From Limnomonas spitsbergensis (taxonomy: Eukaryota > Chlorophyta > Chlorophyceae > Chlamydomonadales): a stretch of 64,000 nucleotides of DNA. Below, piece by piece: positions 11,160 through 20,698 of the stretch. The DNA lies in assembly GCA_037349105.1 (NCBI GenBank), contig JAYJMM010000090.1:1104001-1168000 (forward strand), in the 5' to 3' direction. The notes beneath the pieces are model-generated. The model was not told the DNA's origin and did not search any database. It saw only the letters and a list, made by a program, of their open reading frames with translations. Numbering within the stretch: position 1 is the stretch's first letter; the number at the start of each line of letters is the position of its first letter. Position numbers and translations under genes: made by a program.

Positions 11160-12424
11160 TTTGACCCCTGCTGCCTCCCATGCATGTTTCCACAGGCGGA
11201 GCTGGGCTAGGCCTGGAGAGGGAGCGGATGGAAGATCTGCTTGGAATGGCGCCTGTTGGGTGATTGTGTCACGACATTTGTGTGCACCGCAGGCATGGGT
11301 GGCTTGTACATTTCGGTTTCGGATGCAACTTAGATTCTGGTACTAAGGGTTAAGGGTTCTCAGAGGTTCAGGGGTTTGGAGTTGCCTGGCTTACTACAGG
11401 CATTTTTTCTTTCTAAATGGAGCGCCAGGAGCCCCTTTTCAAGGGATTCCCAACCGTGCAGGGCTGATTGCCGCCAGGCAGGCATCTGAGGCTAGTGGGA
11501 CACTGCCGGGGCAAAGTGGTCAATTTCCCCTTAAGGCTCCTGAAGACGAGTGATACGTATGCCAGATTGCGCATGTTTGGGATATTTGCATTGTCTCGTT
11601 GTAGGTCCAGCTATTTATATGTCCCAAATTTCCTCTCTCAGCGGTATATTCCTTATGTACCCTGAACGTCCTCTCTTTATTTTCCCATTAGACGGTTGGA
11701 TGCTGGTGCTGCCGAGCCTTCTTGAGCTGGCCTAGATGTGCAACGTTATGGACTCGTCTCTGACGTTACATTCTATGGCAGGCCTCAATATTGTTCTGTC
11801 CCACTCCTAGCTCAGCTGCATACTCATCACATGTGTTACTACCAGCAATATGTCCGTTATGCCTCTCTGTCTTTCCTGTTGCCTTCTATCCTTTCCTTTT
11901 TCCTCCCTTCGAGACAGGAACTAGGATAGCCCGCAGGCAGAAATGGGAGGCCCTTGCTTTTGTAGTTGAGTTTTTGAAGGCTAGTCTCTTCATGGGCAGG
12001 GGATACGGTTTGCCTGACTAAATCTTGAAAGGGCCCAGAGGTGTAACGTCATGAACCGGCATAATGTAACATGTCAGGCCTTCATATTATCCTGCCCCGC
12101 TTTTTGCTACGTACTCATCCCATACATCACAACCGGTACTCGGGCGTTATAGAACATAAAACATCAGGACGTCAGATCATTAAGCCCGTCGGGCCAGTGC
12201 TCATTGGCGCGCAGGACTTGACCCCCCGCCCAGCATGCAACTGCCGGTACCTTCCAATGCAAACTGTTGTACATTTGATCGCCGATAGACATTAGGGATC
12301 CGTACCGAGTTTATACCACAATCAAACAGGAACCAGAGACAGGAACAAGCTTAAAAGTCCTGTGGCTCGGTAGGGCAGCAGCTGCCCAGTATATAGTACA
12401 CTACATGACAAACTAGAAGGTGCG
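11160..12424. other. Intergenic region with a direct duplication
   Basis: No gene is supported. Segments near 11740-11850 and 12045-12155 are diverged direct copies (AACGT..ATGGAC, TGTTCTGTCCC/TATCCTGCCCC, TACTCATC). Bases 12030-12052 hold a short piece of the GGCGCCC/CAGAGGTGTAAC repeat family. The region should include the 3' UTR of the GNAT gene, which ends at 12425 on the minus strand. Confidence 0.5.
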
Positions 12425-15400
12425 CTAGCTGACATGGGCAGCATCATCACTTCTGGGCTTCTCAGCAGCTTCTGCATCCTCTGCCACCCCTGCCGCACCC
12501 CACACATACACCCCATCCGTACTTCTAATAGACCCGACCTGCCCTCCTCCTGCCACCCGTTCTAATGGCCTCGCGGGGATAGGCCCCTCACCGGCTTCCT
12601 CCTCCTCCTGGCCACCCCGCACGCCCTTTGCCCCCGACGGTGCGCTACAAATCTGTCTCCAGCCCCGTGAAGGACCAGGCAGATCTTTGCTGAGAAGGAT
12701 CTGTCTCAGGGGCCCGGCGAACATTAAACCCTCGTTCACGACCTTGAACCCTGCCTTGCGGTACAGGCCCTGAGCCGCGGTGTTAAGCGCACCGACATGC
12801 AAGAAGATGGTGTCATAGCCCCACAGCCGACCTACAACACATGGGGGGGGGGGGCAGTGAGGGTGGAGGGAAGAGATTGAACCCTGCCATGCGGTACAGG
12901 CCCTGAGCTGCGGACAATGGCGTTACACCTCTGGGCCCTACTCAAAAAGGCTCCGCCGCGTGGGCGCCCAATTTAAGGGGCTGCAGTGTTGAGCTCACCC
13001 TGATGAAATCACAAGAATTCACAGCCTCTCAGCCTCTTAAGAGGCTAAAATTTCCTTTGCCTTCCCTTTCCAGCCTTTTGTCTGTACCTTCACTTTATTT
13101 ACCCCTTTTCCTTAATTTTCTGCCCCTATTAGTTAGGCGCCCACGCGACCGAGCCTATTTGAGCAGGGCCCAGAGGTGTAACGTCATTGACAACCTCTTT
13201 AGAGACGATCGGCTCTAAAGAGGCCGCGTCAGACTCGCTAAGGTTCCAGCCACGGCATACTGTTTGCGACGTGACAGCCTCATAGCCGACACCTGCCATG
13301 CCTTGTTGGGCGGTGTTGAGCGCACCCAGATGCAGCCACAAGGAGGCATAGCCCCACAGCCGACATACAGCCACACCCTGTTGTACATCCAAGGAACTGA
13401 AAAAAAAGGAAAGAAAGCTATGCCCTAGGGTGAAGAAAAGGAAATACATATTTTGCAGGGTATGGAGGTTCAGGAAACTTCAATAAGATAACTGAATGTC
13501 CCACTTAGCCTGTACTTGTATTTACCCTGATTGATCCTAATTTATCTTATGACAAATGGTAAGATTTCCACCCCCAAAATAATTTGAACAGCGGAAAAAC
13601 AAATTTAAATGTATACAAACAACGCAGCTTCGGGCCGGAGCCCCATCAAAACCGCAACCATGGCCTGCAGGTGAAGAGTCTTCACTGGGTGTGTAACACC
13701 TAGGAAAGAAAGGACGAGGTGTGGCCCCAGGCTGGCCTTTGAGAGATTGTCTTCGGCCCACCGCCCGATCCTTGGAGCGAACGGGTGATGCCAGCAAGCT
13801 GCGCATCATAATTCCGCTGCCAAAATTAGTATTTTGTCGAAATTCGGCCAAAGTCGGCAAACAAATGAATTTTTTGGCGTAATTCGGCAAACAATAGTAC
13901 CGAACTGTCAGTCTCATTTGGTTTTTTTGCTTTTGGTTTCATTTCTAAAACGTATTTGAAGTTGTTGATTGTCACGAGTTGGTTGCCCAGAATTTTTTTT
14001 AAAGTTAGTTTGGTTTCTCACTGAAAACCACTGAAACATTTGGTTTTAGCTATAAGGACCGGAAGGAAGCACATGCCCTTCCCCAAGCAAACATAAACAA
14101 CGTATTGTATTATCTGAGCATATGGAGCAGAAAATAACACAATAAAACATCAGATCTACTGCTGCTTTTGCTCCTGCTGAGCCCTGGCCTGGTGCCTCTG
14201 GCCCGCTGGTCCACGCTGCCATGCCAGATCGCGGCAACTGCTGCAGCCTCGGCATTTGGGGCAGCCTAGCACCCAAGTGGCTATGGCCTCAACTGCAGAT
14301 GCTGCGCTTTTTCGCGCCTCAACTGAAGATGCCGATGCTGCGCTTTTTCGCGCTAGAACTGATGGAAGGGACGGCACGCCTCTGCTCGGCGATAGTACCG
14401 ATGTCGCTGGCAGCCAGATCGATCACCTTACGAGCATACCGTTCGTTTTGTTCATCTATGGTAAGGTAATCAGCAGGATCCTCAAAATGTGTCTCCCCAT
14501 TCGAATCGCCGTTGAGGTCCGGATCCGCATCTGCGGCTGCGAGCATGTCTAATGCATCTAAATCTGCTGCTGCTGCTGCCTGTCTCTTTTCCCTTTGCGC
14601 TTCATGTGCTTGCCCACCGAGTAACCATGCCGCCCCTTGAGGGCTAGGGAAACGTTTACAATATCACTTATAGCAATGGTAATATGCAAATTGAAAAACC
14701 AAGCAAAGACAGCCTGCAAATGGAGCGAAACGCCTATCTCCACACTTTTGCGTACAAATACGATTTTTTGCGATTGTCACGAGTTGGTTCGGCCTGTTGA
14801 ACGCTTAAATACGATTGTCAGCAGTGGTTTCAATTTGAGAAACCATAAGTGACACCAAATGAGACTGACTGTACGGTATTTCGACGGCCACAGTAACTCG
14901 GCAAACAAATAGTATTTCGACGGCCTCAGTAATACGGCAAACAATAGTATTTCGGCTGCCAAAATTAGCCAGGTTCAGAGGCCAGCTCTTGAGAATCCGG
15001 TTGCCGGATTAAGAGGATTTCAGGTGCTGGCCAGTGTTTCTTTTGGGGGCTTCGAGTCCACATTCAGCAGGCCCCTCTGCGGCCACCAAAGGTCCAATTG
15101 CGAACAAACCTGGACCAGCCTGCAACTAGTGGCCAAAGCCGCACGGCTGGACACAAACAGGGTTGCCGGTCAGAGGCCGGAGTGTAGCTGACAAGTAGCT
15201 GAGAAAGAAACAATGCATGCCAGGCCCACAAACAGGGTTGCCTGCCAGAGGCCGGAGTGTAGCTGACACGTAGCTGAGACGTTGCTGAGACACGAAAAAG
15301 AAACACTGGTGCCGGACTGCCGGCTCTAGATCATTGGGCTGCCGGCCCTCGCTGCACAATCTCACCTATCCGTTCGCATTGCTGCAATAGCAGCAAGGCC

Positions 15401-18400
15401 ACTCCCATACGGCGGTGGCTGCGGGCAATGGCCATGTTGGAGACGTAGCACCTGCGCACACGAACAGGCAGTTAAAAGATTCAAAGAACCACCCAAAGAG
15501 CCTGCGCATTGCCAGCGCACACGGTCGGGAACATTTTTTTTTAGTGGGTACTAAGTACCGAAAGAACACTGGTCGGGGAGGTGCTGTCGCTGCTGCAAAT
15601 TTTAAAGCAACCACCCAAAGCCTTTTTCGGAAAGGTCGGGCGGACGGTCGGGATTACATTGTTTTTTTAGTGTGTACTGGACTACTGGGTACCGAAAAAA
15701 CACCTTGAGCAGGCCGCTCCGCAGCCGCCTACGGCCCCAAACCTTGACCAGCCTTCGGTCAGCGGCCCAAGCAGCATGCCTGGCAAAACCTGCCCTTCAC
15801 CCGGCCTGAGGCCGGAGTGTAGCTGAAATGTAGCTGAAGGCCTCTAAATATAGCTCTGGTGGGGCAAACAAAGTTTGCCTAAACAAAGTTTGTGTCTGGG
15901 GTGGAGGATCAGCTACTGCCATCAATTCACCAAACTTAGGGACCATACAAAAAACTTGTGGAGCATCATTGAATAAATTGATAAATAAACGAGCAACTTC
16001 AAAAGAGTAATAAAATAAACTGCCTGACCTGAAAGGTGAAGAAGATGGGAAGGGAGGTGGCAGTGCCGCTTCGGCCCTCAACGGAGAGAGCGAGACGCAG
16101 CCCACCACTGCGCCTCCACGGGGCGCCACCGCCAGCACACAGCGAAACATCCTGCTGCGCCGCCAGGACAGCACCGCTCGCCTGTTTGATGTAAACAAAA
16201 GAGGGTTTGTCGATAAGGGTTAAGGGGAGAGGTTTCATCCAGTGGAGCCGCCAGAAAACCTCAAAATGGTTTTATATAGCTTTGGGTTCAGGGTTTGTCG
16301 TCTTGTGCCGCCAGGACAGAGCCGCTCGCCTGTTTTGGGTAAAGCAGTGGAATATCAACATGCCTCTGAGTTGTCCTGCAGGGGTGGGGTTAAGGATTGG
16401 CAAGGGTAAGGTTTGGGGTTAAGTGGGGTTGGGGTTAGGGGTTAGGGTTGGGTTAGGGTAGGGTACGGGTTAGGGGTAAGATTGAGAAGGTGCAGGTGTA
16501 TGAGTCAGGGAAGGGACAGAAGTAGGATTAGGGGTACAGGTAGACTCTGGAGTTGGTGTTGGTGTAGGGGTGGGGAACCACCGTCTCCTGTCCCTCCGGC
16601 CCCTGAACCACCGTCTCCAGTCCCTCCATCCCCTAAACCCTTTACCCTACCGTAGATTTATATTGCCTTCCCTCACAATTAACGTTGTTTGGGGTCGAGG
16701 GATCCATGAATATACTAATCGCTGATTGTCAACGCCAGTTTTAAGTCAGGAATTAAGAGCTTGGTCGAAAAGGGCAACATGAAAATATAAATCATTTTTT
16801 ACATACCCGAGGGAAGGCAAATCAAATCTACGGTAATATCCTCACCCTAGCACTCACTGCTCCTGGGGCGACTCGGGACCAGGGTACATAGCTCTTTCCC
16901 CGCGCAGCTCCGCTATTTGCGCACGCATCAGCTGCGCCTGTCTACGCACACGGTACTCTCTGTGTTCCAACGTCGCCTGAACAAGCACAGACCACAGATG
17001 TGAGGCTTCAGTCTCATCCATCAATGGTAATTTAATTGTGTACTAAAATATAAAATCCAACCGGAGAAATTGGTGGAGAGTCAAACTATGCACGCCACAC
17101 ATCGTGCATGTATGTGTGGACATGGTCAGGCTTGTGCTATCGGTGCTACAGCGCGGCCTGATCGAGCGGAGGTCACAGACACCCCTTATCAACCTTGTTC
17201 ATCATTCATCATTGACGGGTTTAGGGTTGAGGGTCTCAAGCCTGATTCATTAAAAATATTGAAATCAGCACAGTCAGCAGTCTTAGCACGTATGAAAATG
17301 TTCAACTCGGCACAGTCATGTGTCTTAGCATGTATGAAAATGTTCAGCTCAGCACAGTCATGTGTCTTAGCATGTATGAAAATGTTCAGCTCAGCACAGT
17401 CATCTGTCGTAGCATGTATGAAAATGTTCATCTCGGCACAGTCATGTGTCTTAGCATGTATGAAAATGTTCAACTCGGCACAGTCATGTGTCTTAGCATG
17501 AATGAAAATGTTCAACTCGGCACAGTCATGTGTCTTAGCATGTATGCAAATGTTCAACTCGGCACAGTCATGTGTCTTAGCATGAATGAAAATGTTCAAC
17601 TCGGCACAGTCATGTGTCTTAGCATGTATGAAAATGTTCAACTCGGCACAGTCAACACGTATACAAATGTGGAGCTCGGCACAGTCGGCACAATTCTACT
17701 CAGCCAAACACATTCACTGGACGGCAAGCTGTGAATGCCATCTGCACTTCTGCAGCGCTGGGGCAAGCAGCCAGCCAGCAAGCCAGCAAGCAAGCCAGCA
17801 AGCAGGCCAGCAAGCCCCAGGACCTAGCCCCCCTTTCACTAGGGCGAGCAGCCAGCCAGCCAGCCAGAAAGCCAGCCAGAAAGCCAGCCAGAAAGCCAGC
17901 AAGCCAGCAAGCCAGTAAGCAAGCCAGCAAGCAAGCCCCAGGACCTAGCCCCCCTTTCACTAGGGTGAGCAGCCAACCAGCCAGCCAGCGAGCCAGCCCC
18001 AGTACCTAGCCCCCCTCCCACAAGCTGCCCCACCTCCACATTATTTATGTCAATTGCCGCATGCAGTATGGCATGCATTCTCGCTCTCCGCTCCTGCCTC
18101 ACTTTTCTTTTTTATGGTTTATGGTTAAGTTGTTTTCCTGATGTTTATAAGCAGCATGGCATACAAATTTGCTTATTCATTATTTTTCCATGTCCACAAG
18201 CAGCATCGTATGCTCTCCCGCTCTCCGCACCTGCCCCACCTTTATAGGTCTTTGATGTCCACAAGCAGCATGGCATGCAATCCCACTATCCGCTCCTCCT
18301 CCACCTTAAGACGTCTTTCACGTCTACAAGCAACTCTGCATGCTCCTCCCGATCTCGCTCCTACCCCACTTTATATTTTTTTCGATGTCCACAAGTAGCA

Positions 18401-20550
18401 TAGCATGCAAATTTGCTTCTTCATTATTTTGTCCATGGCCCCTGGAAGCTTGGTATGCTCCTCCCCCTCTCCGTTCCTACCCACCTTAATATTGTTTTAG
18501 ATGTCCACAAGCAGCATGTCGCGCAATCAAGCTTCTTTATTGTTTTGTACATGACCCCAGGCAGCTTAGCATGCTCCTCCCACTCCCCCCTCATGCTCTC
18601 ACCTTCGCCTTTCTCGCCATGGCCCCCGGAAGCTTGGCGTGCTCCTCCCACCCCACCTCCTGCTTCCAACTTTGCCTTCCTAGCCATGACCCCTGGCAGC
18701 TTAGCATGCTCCTCCCACCCCCACCTCCTGCTCCCACCTTTGCCTTCCTAACCATGGCCCCCGTAAGCTTGGCATGCAACTCCCGTTCCCCCCCTCATGC
18801 TCCCACCTTTGCCTTCCTCGCCATGGCGCCCGGAAGCTTGGCGTGCACCTCCCGTTCCACGACGGTAGCGTACCGTAGCTCAAGGTCCTGGAGTGCTTCG
18901 CTGTCTATGCCGGGGAACAGACCCGATCCGAAAGCCTGAAAGAGAGAGGATAGTGAAAGGGGGGGCAGTGAAAGGGGTTTTGTTGATTTGCGGCAGGGCA
19001 GCAGGACAGCGGTTTAGAGGGAAAGTAACGATTCCTGCAACGCAGCGCTGTCTTTGCCGGGGAGCATACCTGATCCAAAAGCCCGAAAGAGAGAGGATAG
19101 TGAAAGGGGGGGCAGTGAAAGGGGTTTTGTTGAATTGCGGCAAAGCAGCAGGACAGCGGGTTTGAAGGGGAGTAATAATTCCTGCAGCGCAGCTCTGTCT
19201 TTGCCGGGGAGCATACCTGATCCAAAGGCCCGAAAGAGGGAGGACAGTGAAAGTTTTTTTGGTGAGTTGGAAGCAGCAGGGCAGCATGACAGAAGGGGAG
19301 TGACATGCTGACATGAGTACCTTCAACACGGCACTGTCTATGCTGGGGAACATACCCGGCCCGGGTTGCAGCAGGGCAGCAGGTAGCAACATAAGGTCCC
19401 ACAATACAGCGCTGACAGGAAAATTGCACGCTCCACACATACAAGCAGCCGTCCACACACCTGAAACATTCGCACCTCCCAAACACACCACACACAGCTA
19501 CACACACAGATACCCCCCTCCCACACACACCACACACACATGCCCTCCAAAACAAGCACCCCCCCCCCCCCACACCCCACCACACACCACGCACGGTCAA
19601 GCAGCCCTATGCGGAGCCTGCTCTGCTCATCCTCCGACAGCCTGTCTTTATGCCCAGGCAGAGACATAGCTTGCTTTAGGCTAGTTTGCTTTCTATACAA
19701 TCCGACTTCATCACGAACAAGGGCCGTGGGGGCCGAGCACAGCAAGCCTTGCTGCTCGGGCCACCCAGCGGTCTGTCAAAGGTGGTCTTGACTCTTGAGA
19801 GCATTCAATTGACACAGGTGAGCCGCCGGGCATGCCAGGCCTCAAATTTGTTTCATACCGGGCTTGATTGTTAGAATATCAGTGCGAGCTGCATTGCCAC
19901 TACCGTAGAACATCTGGTACAAGATAATCGCACAGGATGTCCTTGTGGCAGTGCAGCTCGTACCAATATTCTAGCATTGATGCTTCACATGTGTGAACAC
20001 AAATGTGCCGTATGTGTGTGCAGCTTGACCTCGGCTTGCGGCAACAGGCATGCATGGCCACAGCCTGCATGGCGGATGAGCGCATGGGCCATTTAACTTC
20101 CCCTGTCCCTCTGTTTCGCACACACCCTGGCCCATCGAAAACGGCTTTTTGAGGTGGTTGCAAAGACGATGAAACAAACATGAGGTGACGGAACAGGCAC
20201 GCATGGCCAGCCGGCTAGGCAGGTGGGTGCATGGATCGTGATTGGTCACCGGTCCTGGGCCGGACATACTGTTTGCTAGCCACGGGTGCCGGTCGTCGCG
20301 TGGCCAGAAAAATCAGCTCATGCTGCAGAGTTGTTGCTGTTACAGCATCTTTAGGGTTCACCTCTCCGCATAGCAGAGCGACAGATGGAACGTCCTCCTG
20401 CGTGCATCCGCGGAACTGAAGAGACGTCGATGTCCACACAGCTGCTCGGCCTCGGGGCCGCACGTGGAGCCTCGCGTCTAGGTGGGGCAGGGCTCCTGAT
20501 TTATGCGTCAGATTTCGGGGCCCAGGCACACCGCGGGCGCATGCTTGCAT
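12425..20550 (-). CDS. GNAT-family N-acetyltransferase, probably plastid-targeted
   Basis: Six minus-strand exons join with matching phases: 20362-20550, 18849-18935, 16858-16976, 16029-16181, 15366-15451 and 12425-12831, giving 346 residues. The fold order is right for GNAT. Residues 45-63 hold the first strand and helix (FRGCTQEDVPSVALLCGE), followed by AFGSGLFPG and a charged coiled segment (LEHREYRVRRQAQLMRAQIAEL). Then come GGAVVGCVSLSPLR (strands 2-3), CYVSNMAIARSHRRMGVA with the acetyl-CoA R-x-x-G-x-A signature, and GYDTIFLHVGALNTAAQGLYRKAGF (strand 5 to helix 4). The first 43 residues are Arg-rich with few acids, fitting a chloroplast transit peptide. The last 80 residues are a Gly/Ala/Glu-rich tail. 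Acceptor substrate is unknown. Neighbour: divergent from the BRCT gene, 148 bp apart. Introns hold arrays and at least two mobile elements. Confidence 0.85.
12860..13400 (-). pseudogene. Two decayed copies of the GNAT last-exon start
   Basis: The real start of the last exon (12700-12840, encoding LWGYDTIFLHVGALNTAAQG) has a partial copy at 12870-13000 and another at 13240-13385, which still reads RLWGYASLWLHLGALNTAQQG. The nearer copy is interrupted after GAGCTGCGG (about 12915) by one end of the GGCGCCC mobile-element family. Both lie upstream of the functional exon in gene direction, so they are acceptor-side copies. Confidence 0.78.
12921..13196. mobile_element. Inverted-repeat element, GGCGCCC/CAGAGGTGTAAC family (copy 1)
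   Basis: The sequence at 12921-12980 (GTTACACCTCTGGGCCCTAC up to GGGCGCCCAATTTA) is matched by its reverse complement at 13128-13196 (TAGTTAGGCGCCCACGCG up to CAGAGGTGTAACGTCATTGA). The two arms are about 60 bases and enclose about 145 bases without coding potential. The layout is that of a MITE or a foldback element. Relatives occur at 33540-33675, 33930-34215, 34955-35080 and 36305-36425. Confidence 0.75.
13795..14975. mobile_element. Terminal-inverted-repeat element carrying an internal ORF
   Basis: The left end (13810-13920, GCTGCCAAAATTAGTATTT, TTCGGCAAACAATAGTACC, CTGTCAGTCTCATTTGGT) is repeated inverted at the right end (14848-14975, ending GGCTGCCAAAATTAGCC). It sits in the last intron of the GNAT gene. 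Inside are ACGAGTTGGTT repeats and a minus-strand reading frame. The element is about 1.15 kb, too short for a full transposase, so it is probably non-autonomous. Its class is not clear from the sequence. Confidence 0.65.
14319..14650 (-). CDS. Protein-like reading frame inside the 13795-14975 element
   Basis: A minus frame open from an acceptor-like CCCTAG near 14645 to the stop at 14319 gives about 107 residues. It has an EAQREKRQ helix, poly-Ala, an acidic stretch (ADPDLNGDSN), and DYLTIDEQNERYARKVIDLA followed by SISSSAKKRS. Composition is balanced and non-repetitive. I recognise no domain. It may be a captured host exon or the remnant of an element protein. A tandem 42-base duplication of its end lies at 14285-14355. 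Confidence 0.4.
15060..15320. mobile_element. CAGCTACATGTCAGCTAC repeat family, copy a (inverted)
   Basis: This dispersed family carries GTAGCTGA(C/A) steps, a G/C-rich middle (AGAGGCCGGAGTGTAGCTGA) and a GACCAGCC..CGGCCCAA end. This copy is inverted and contains an internal direct duplication (15155-15200 and 15222-15275). Others are at 15715-15845, 21160-21300, 27450-27610, 43330-43640, 47390-47560, 61720-61790 and 62340-62480. They look like short non-autonomous elements without coding capacity. Confidence 0.6.
15715..15845. mobile_element. CAGCTACATGTCAGCTAC repeat family, copy b
   Basis: ACCTTGACCAGCCTTCGGTC at the left and GAGGCCGGAGTGTAGCTGAA at the right identify this copy in a GNAT intron. 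The sequence just upstream (15520-15710) holds two copies of a GGTCGGG..TTTTTTAGTG..GGTACCGAAA segment, possibly another element. Confidence 0.55.
16648..16840. mobile_element. MITE with ACCGTAGATTT...TTGCCTTCCCTC inverted termini
   Basis: The left end, ACCGTAGATTTATATTGCC followed by TTCCCTC, is matched inverted at the right end (GAGGGAAGGCAAATCAAATC then TACGGTAAT). The element is about 190 bases, non-coding, and sits in the GNAT intron between 16182 and 16857. Relatives with the same termini lie at 21590-21725, 23060-23250, 23500-24045 and 37935-38135. Confidence 0.85.
17265..17690. repeat. 42-bp tandem array, about 10 copies
   Basis: The unit (AAAATGTTCAACTCGGCACA then GTCATGTGTCTTAGCATGTATG) repeats with few changes in a GNAT intron. 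The period is divisible by three, so repeat ORFs appear on both strands. None is likely to be a gene. A short GCCAGCAAGCCAGCAA-type low-complexity tract follows at 17755-18010 and contains a duplicated CCTAGCCCCCCTTTCACTAG block. Confidence 0.93.
18050..18860 (-). repeat. Array seeded by the GNAT exon 2 donor
   Basis: On the minus strand the exon ends GGAACGGGAG|GTGCACGCC, followed by AAGCTTCCGGGCGCCATGG. Ten or more decayed copies of this block follow. The nearest (18755, 18685, 18620, 18550, 18430) keep GGGAG..CATGCCAAGCTTCC; the farther ones (18060-18420) keep only GCATGC and CTTGTGGACAT-like parts. Similarity falls with distance from the exon. Confidence 0.8.
18890..19355 (-). repeat. About 145-bp tandem duplication of the GNAT exon 2 acceptor and start, four copies
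   Basis: The real exon start (TTTCAG|GCTTTCGGATCGGG, then CTGTTCCCCGGCATAGAC at about 18900-18935) is followed upstream in gene direction by copies near 19040-19085, 19185-19230 and 19320-19350. They keep TGCTCCCCGGCAAAGACAG and the flanking intron (GACAGTGAAAG, AGGACAGCGG). The third and fourth copies have lost the acceptor. Confidence 0.85.
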
Positions 20551-20698
20551 GTTCCCGGCGTTTTGGTCTGCCGAGCAACGCGAGAATGTGCCACGTCGCG
20601 AGCTTTCGGGTTCGGTTGCCGTACAGTTCAAACAACGCAGCACGAGCTGTCGGCCCCATGTCACGCAGGGATGGCATTCAAGAAACAACGGAACAGAA
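20551..20698. promoter_or_regulatory. Shared divergent promoter region, GNAT (-) and BRCT gene (+)
   Basis: Only 148 bases separate the two proposed start codons (GNAT ATG at 20550 reading left, BRCT ATG at 20699 reading right). Both transcripts must therefore start within this stretch or within each other's 5' ends. I see no TATA box. Both starts are inferred from homology and context, so the exact width is uncertain. Confidence 0.55.

Noticed and set aside
16854..16976. Stop codon TGA after ESPQEQ as the end of a separate minus-strand gene
   Set aside because: A GTGAGT donor overlaps the stop, and phase 2 joins exactly to the next GNAT exon at 16181.
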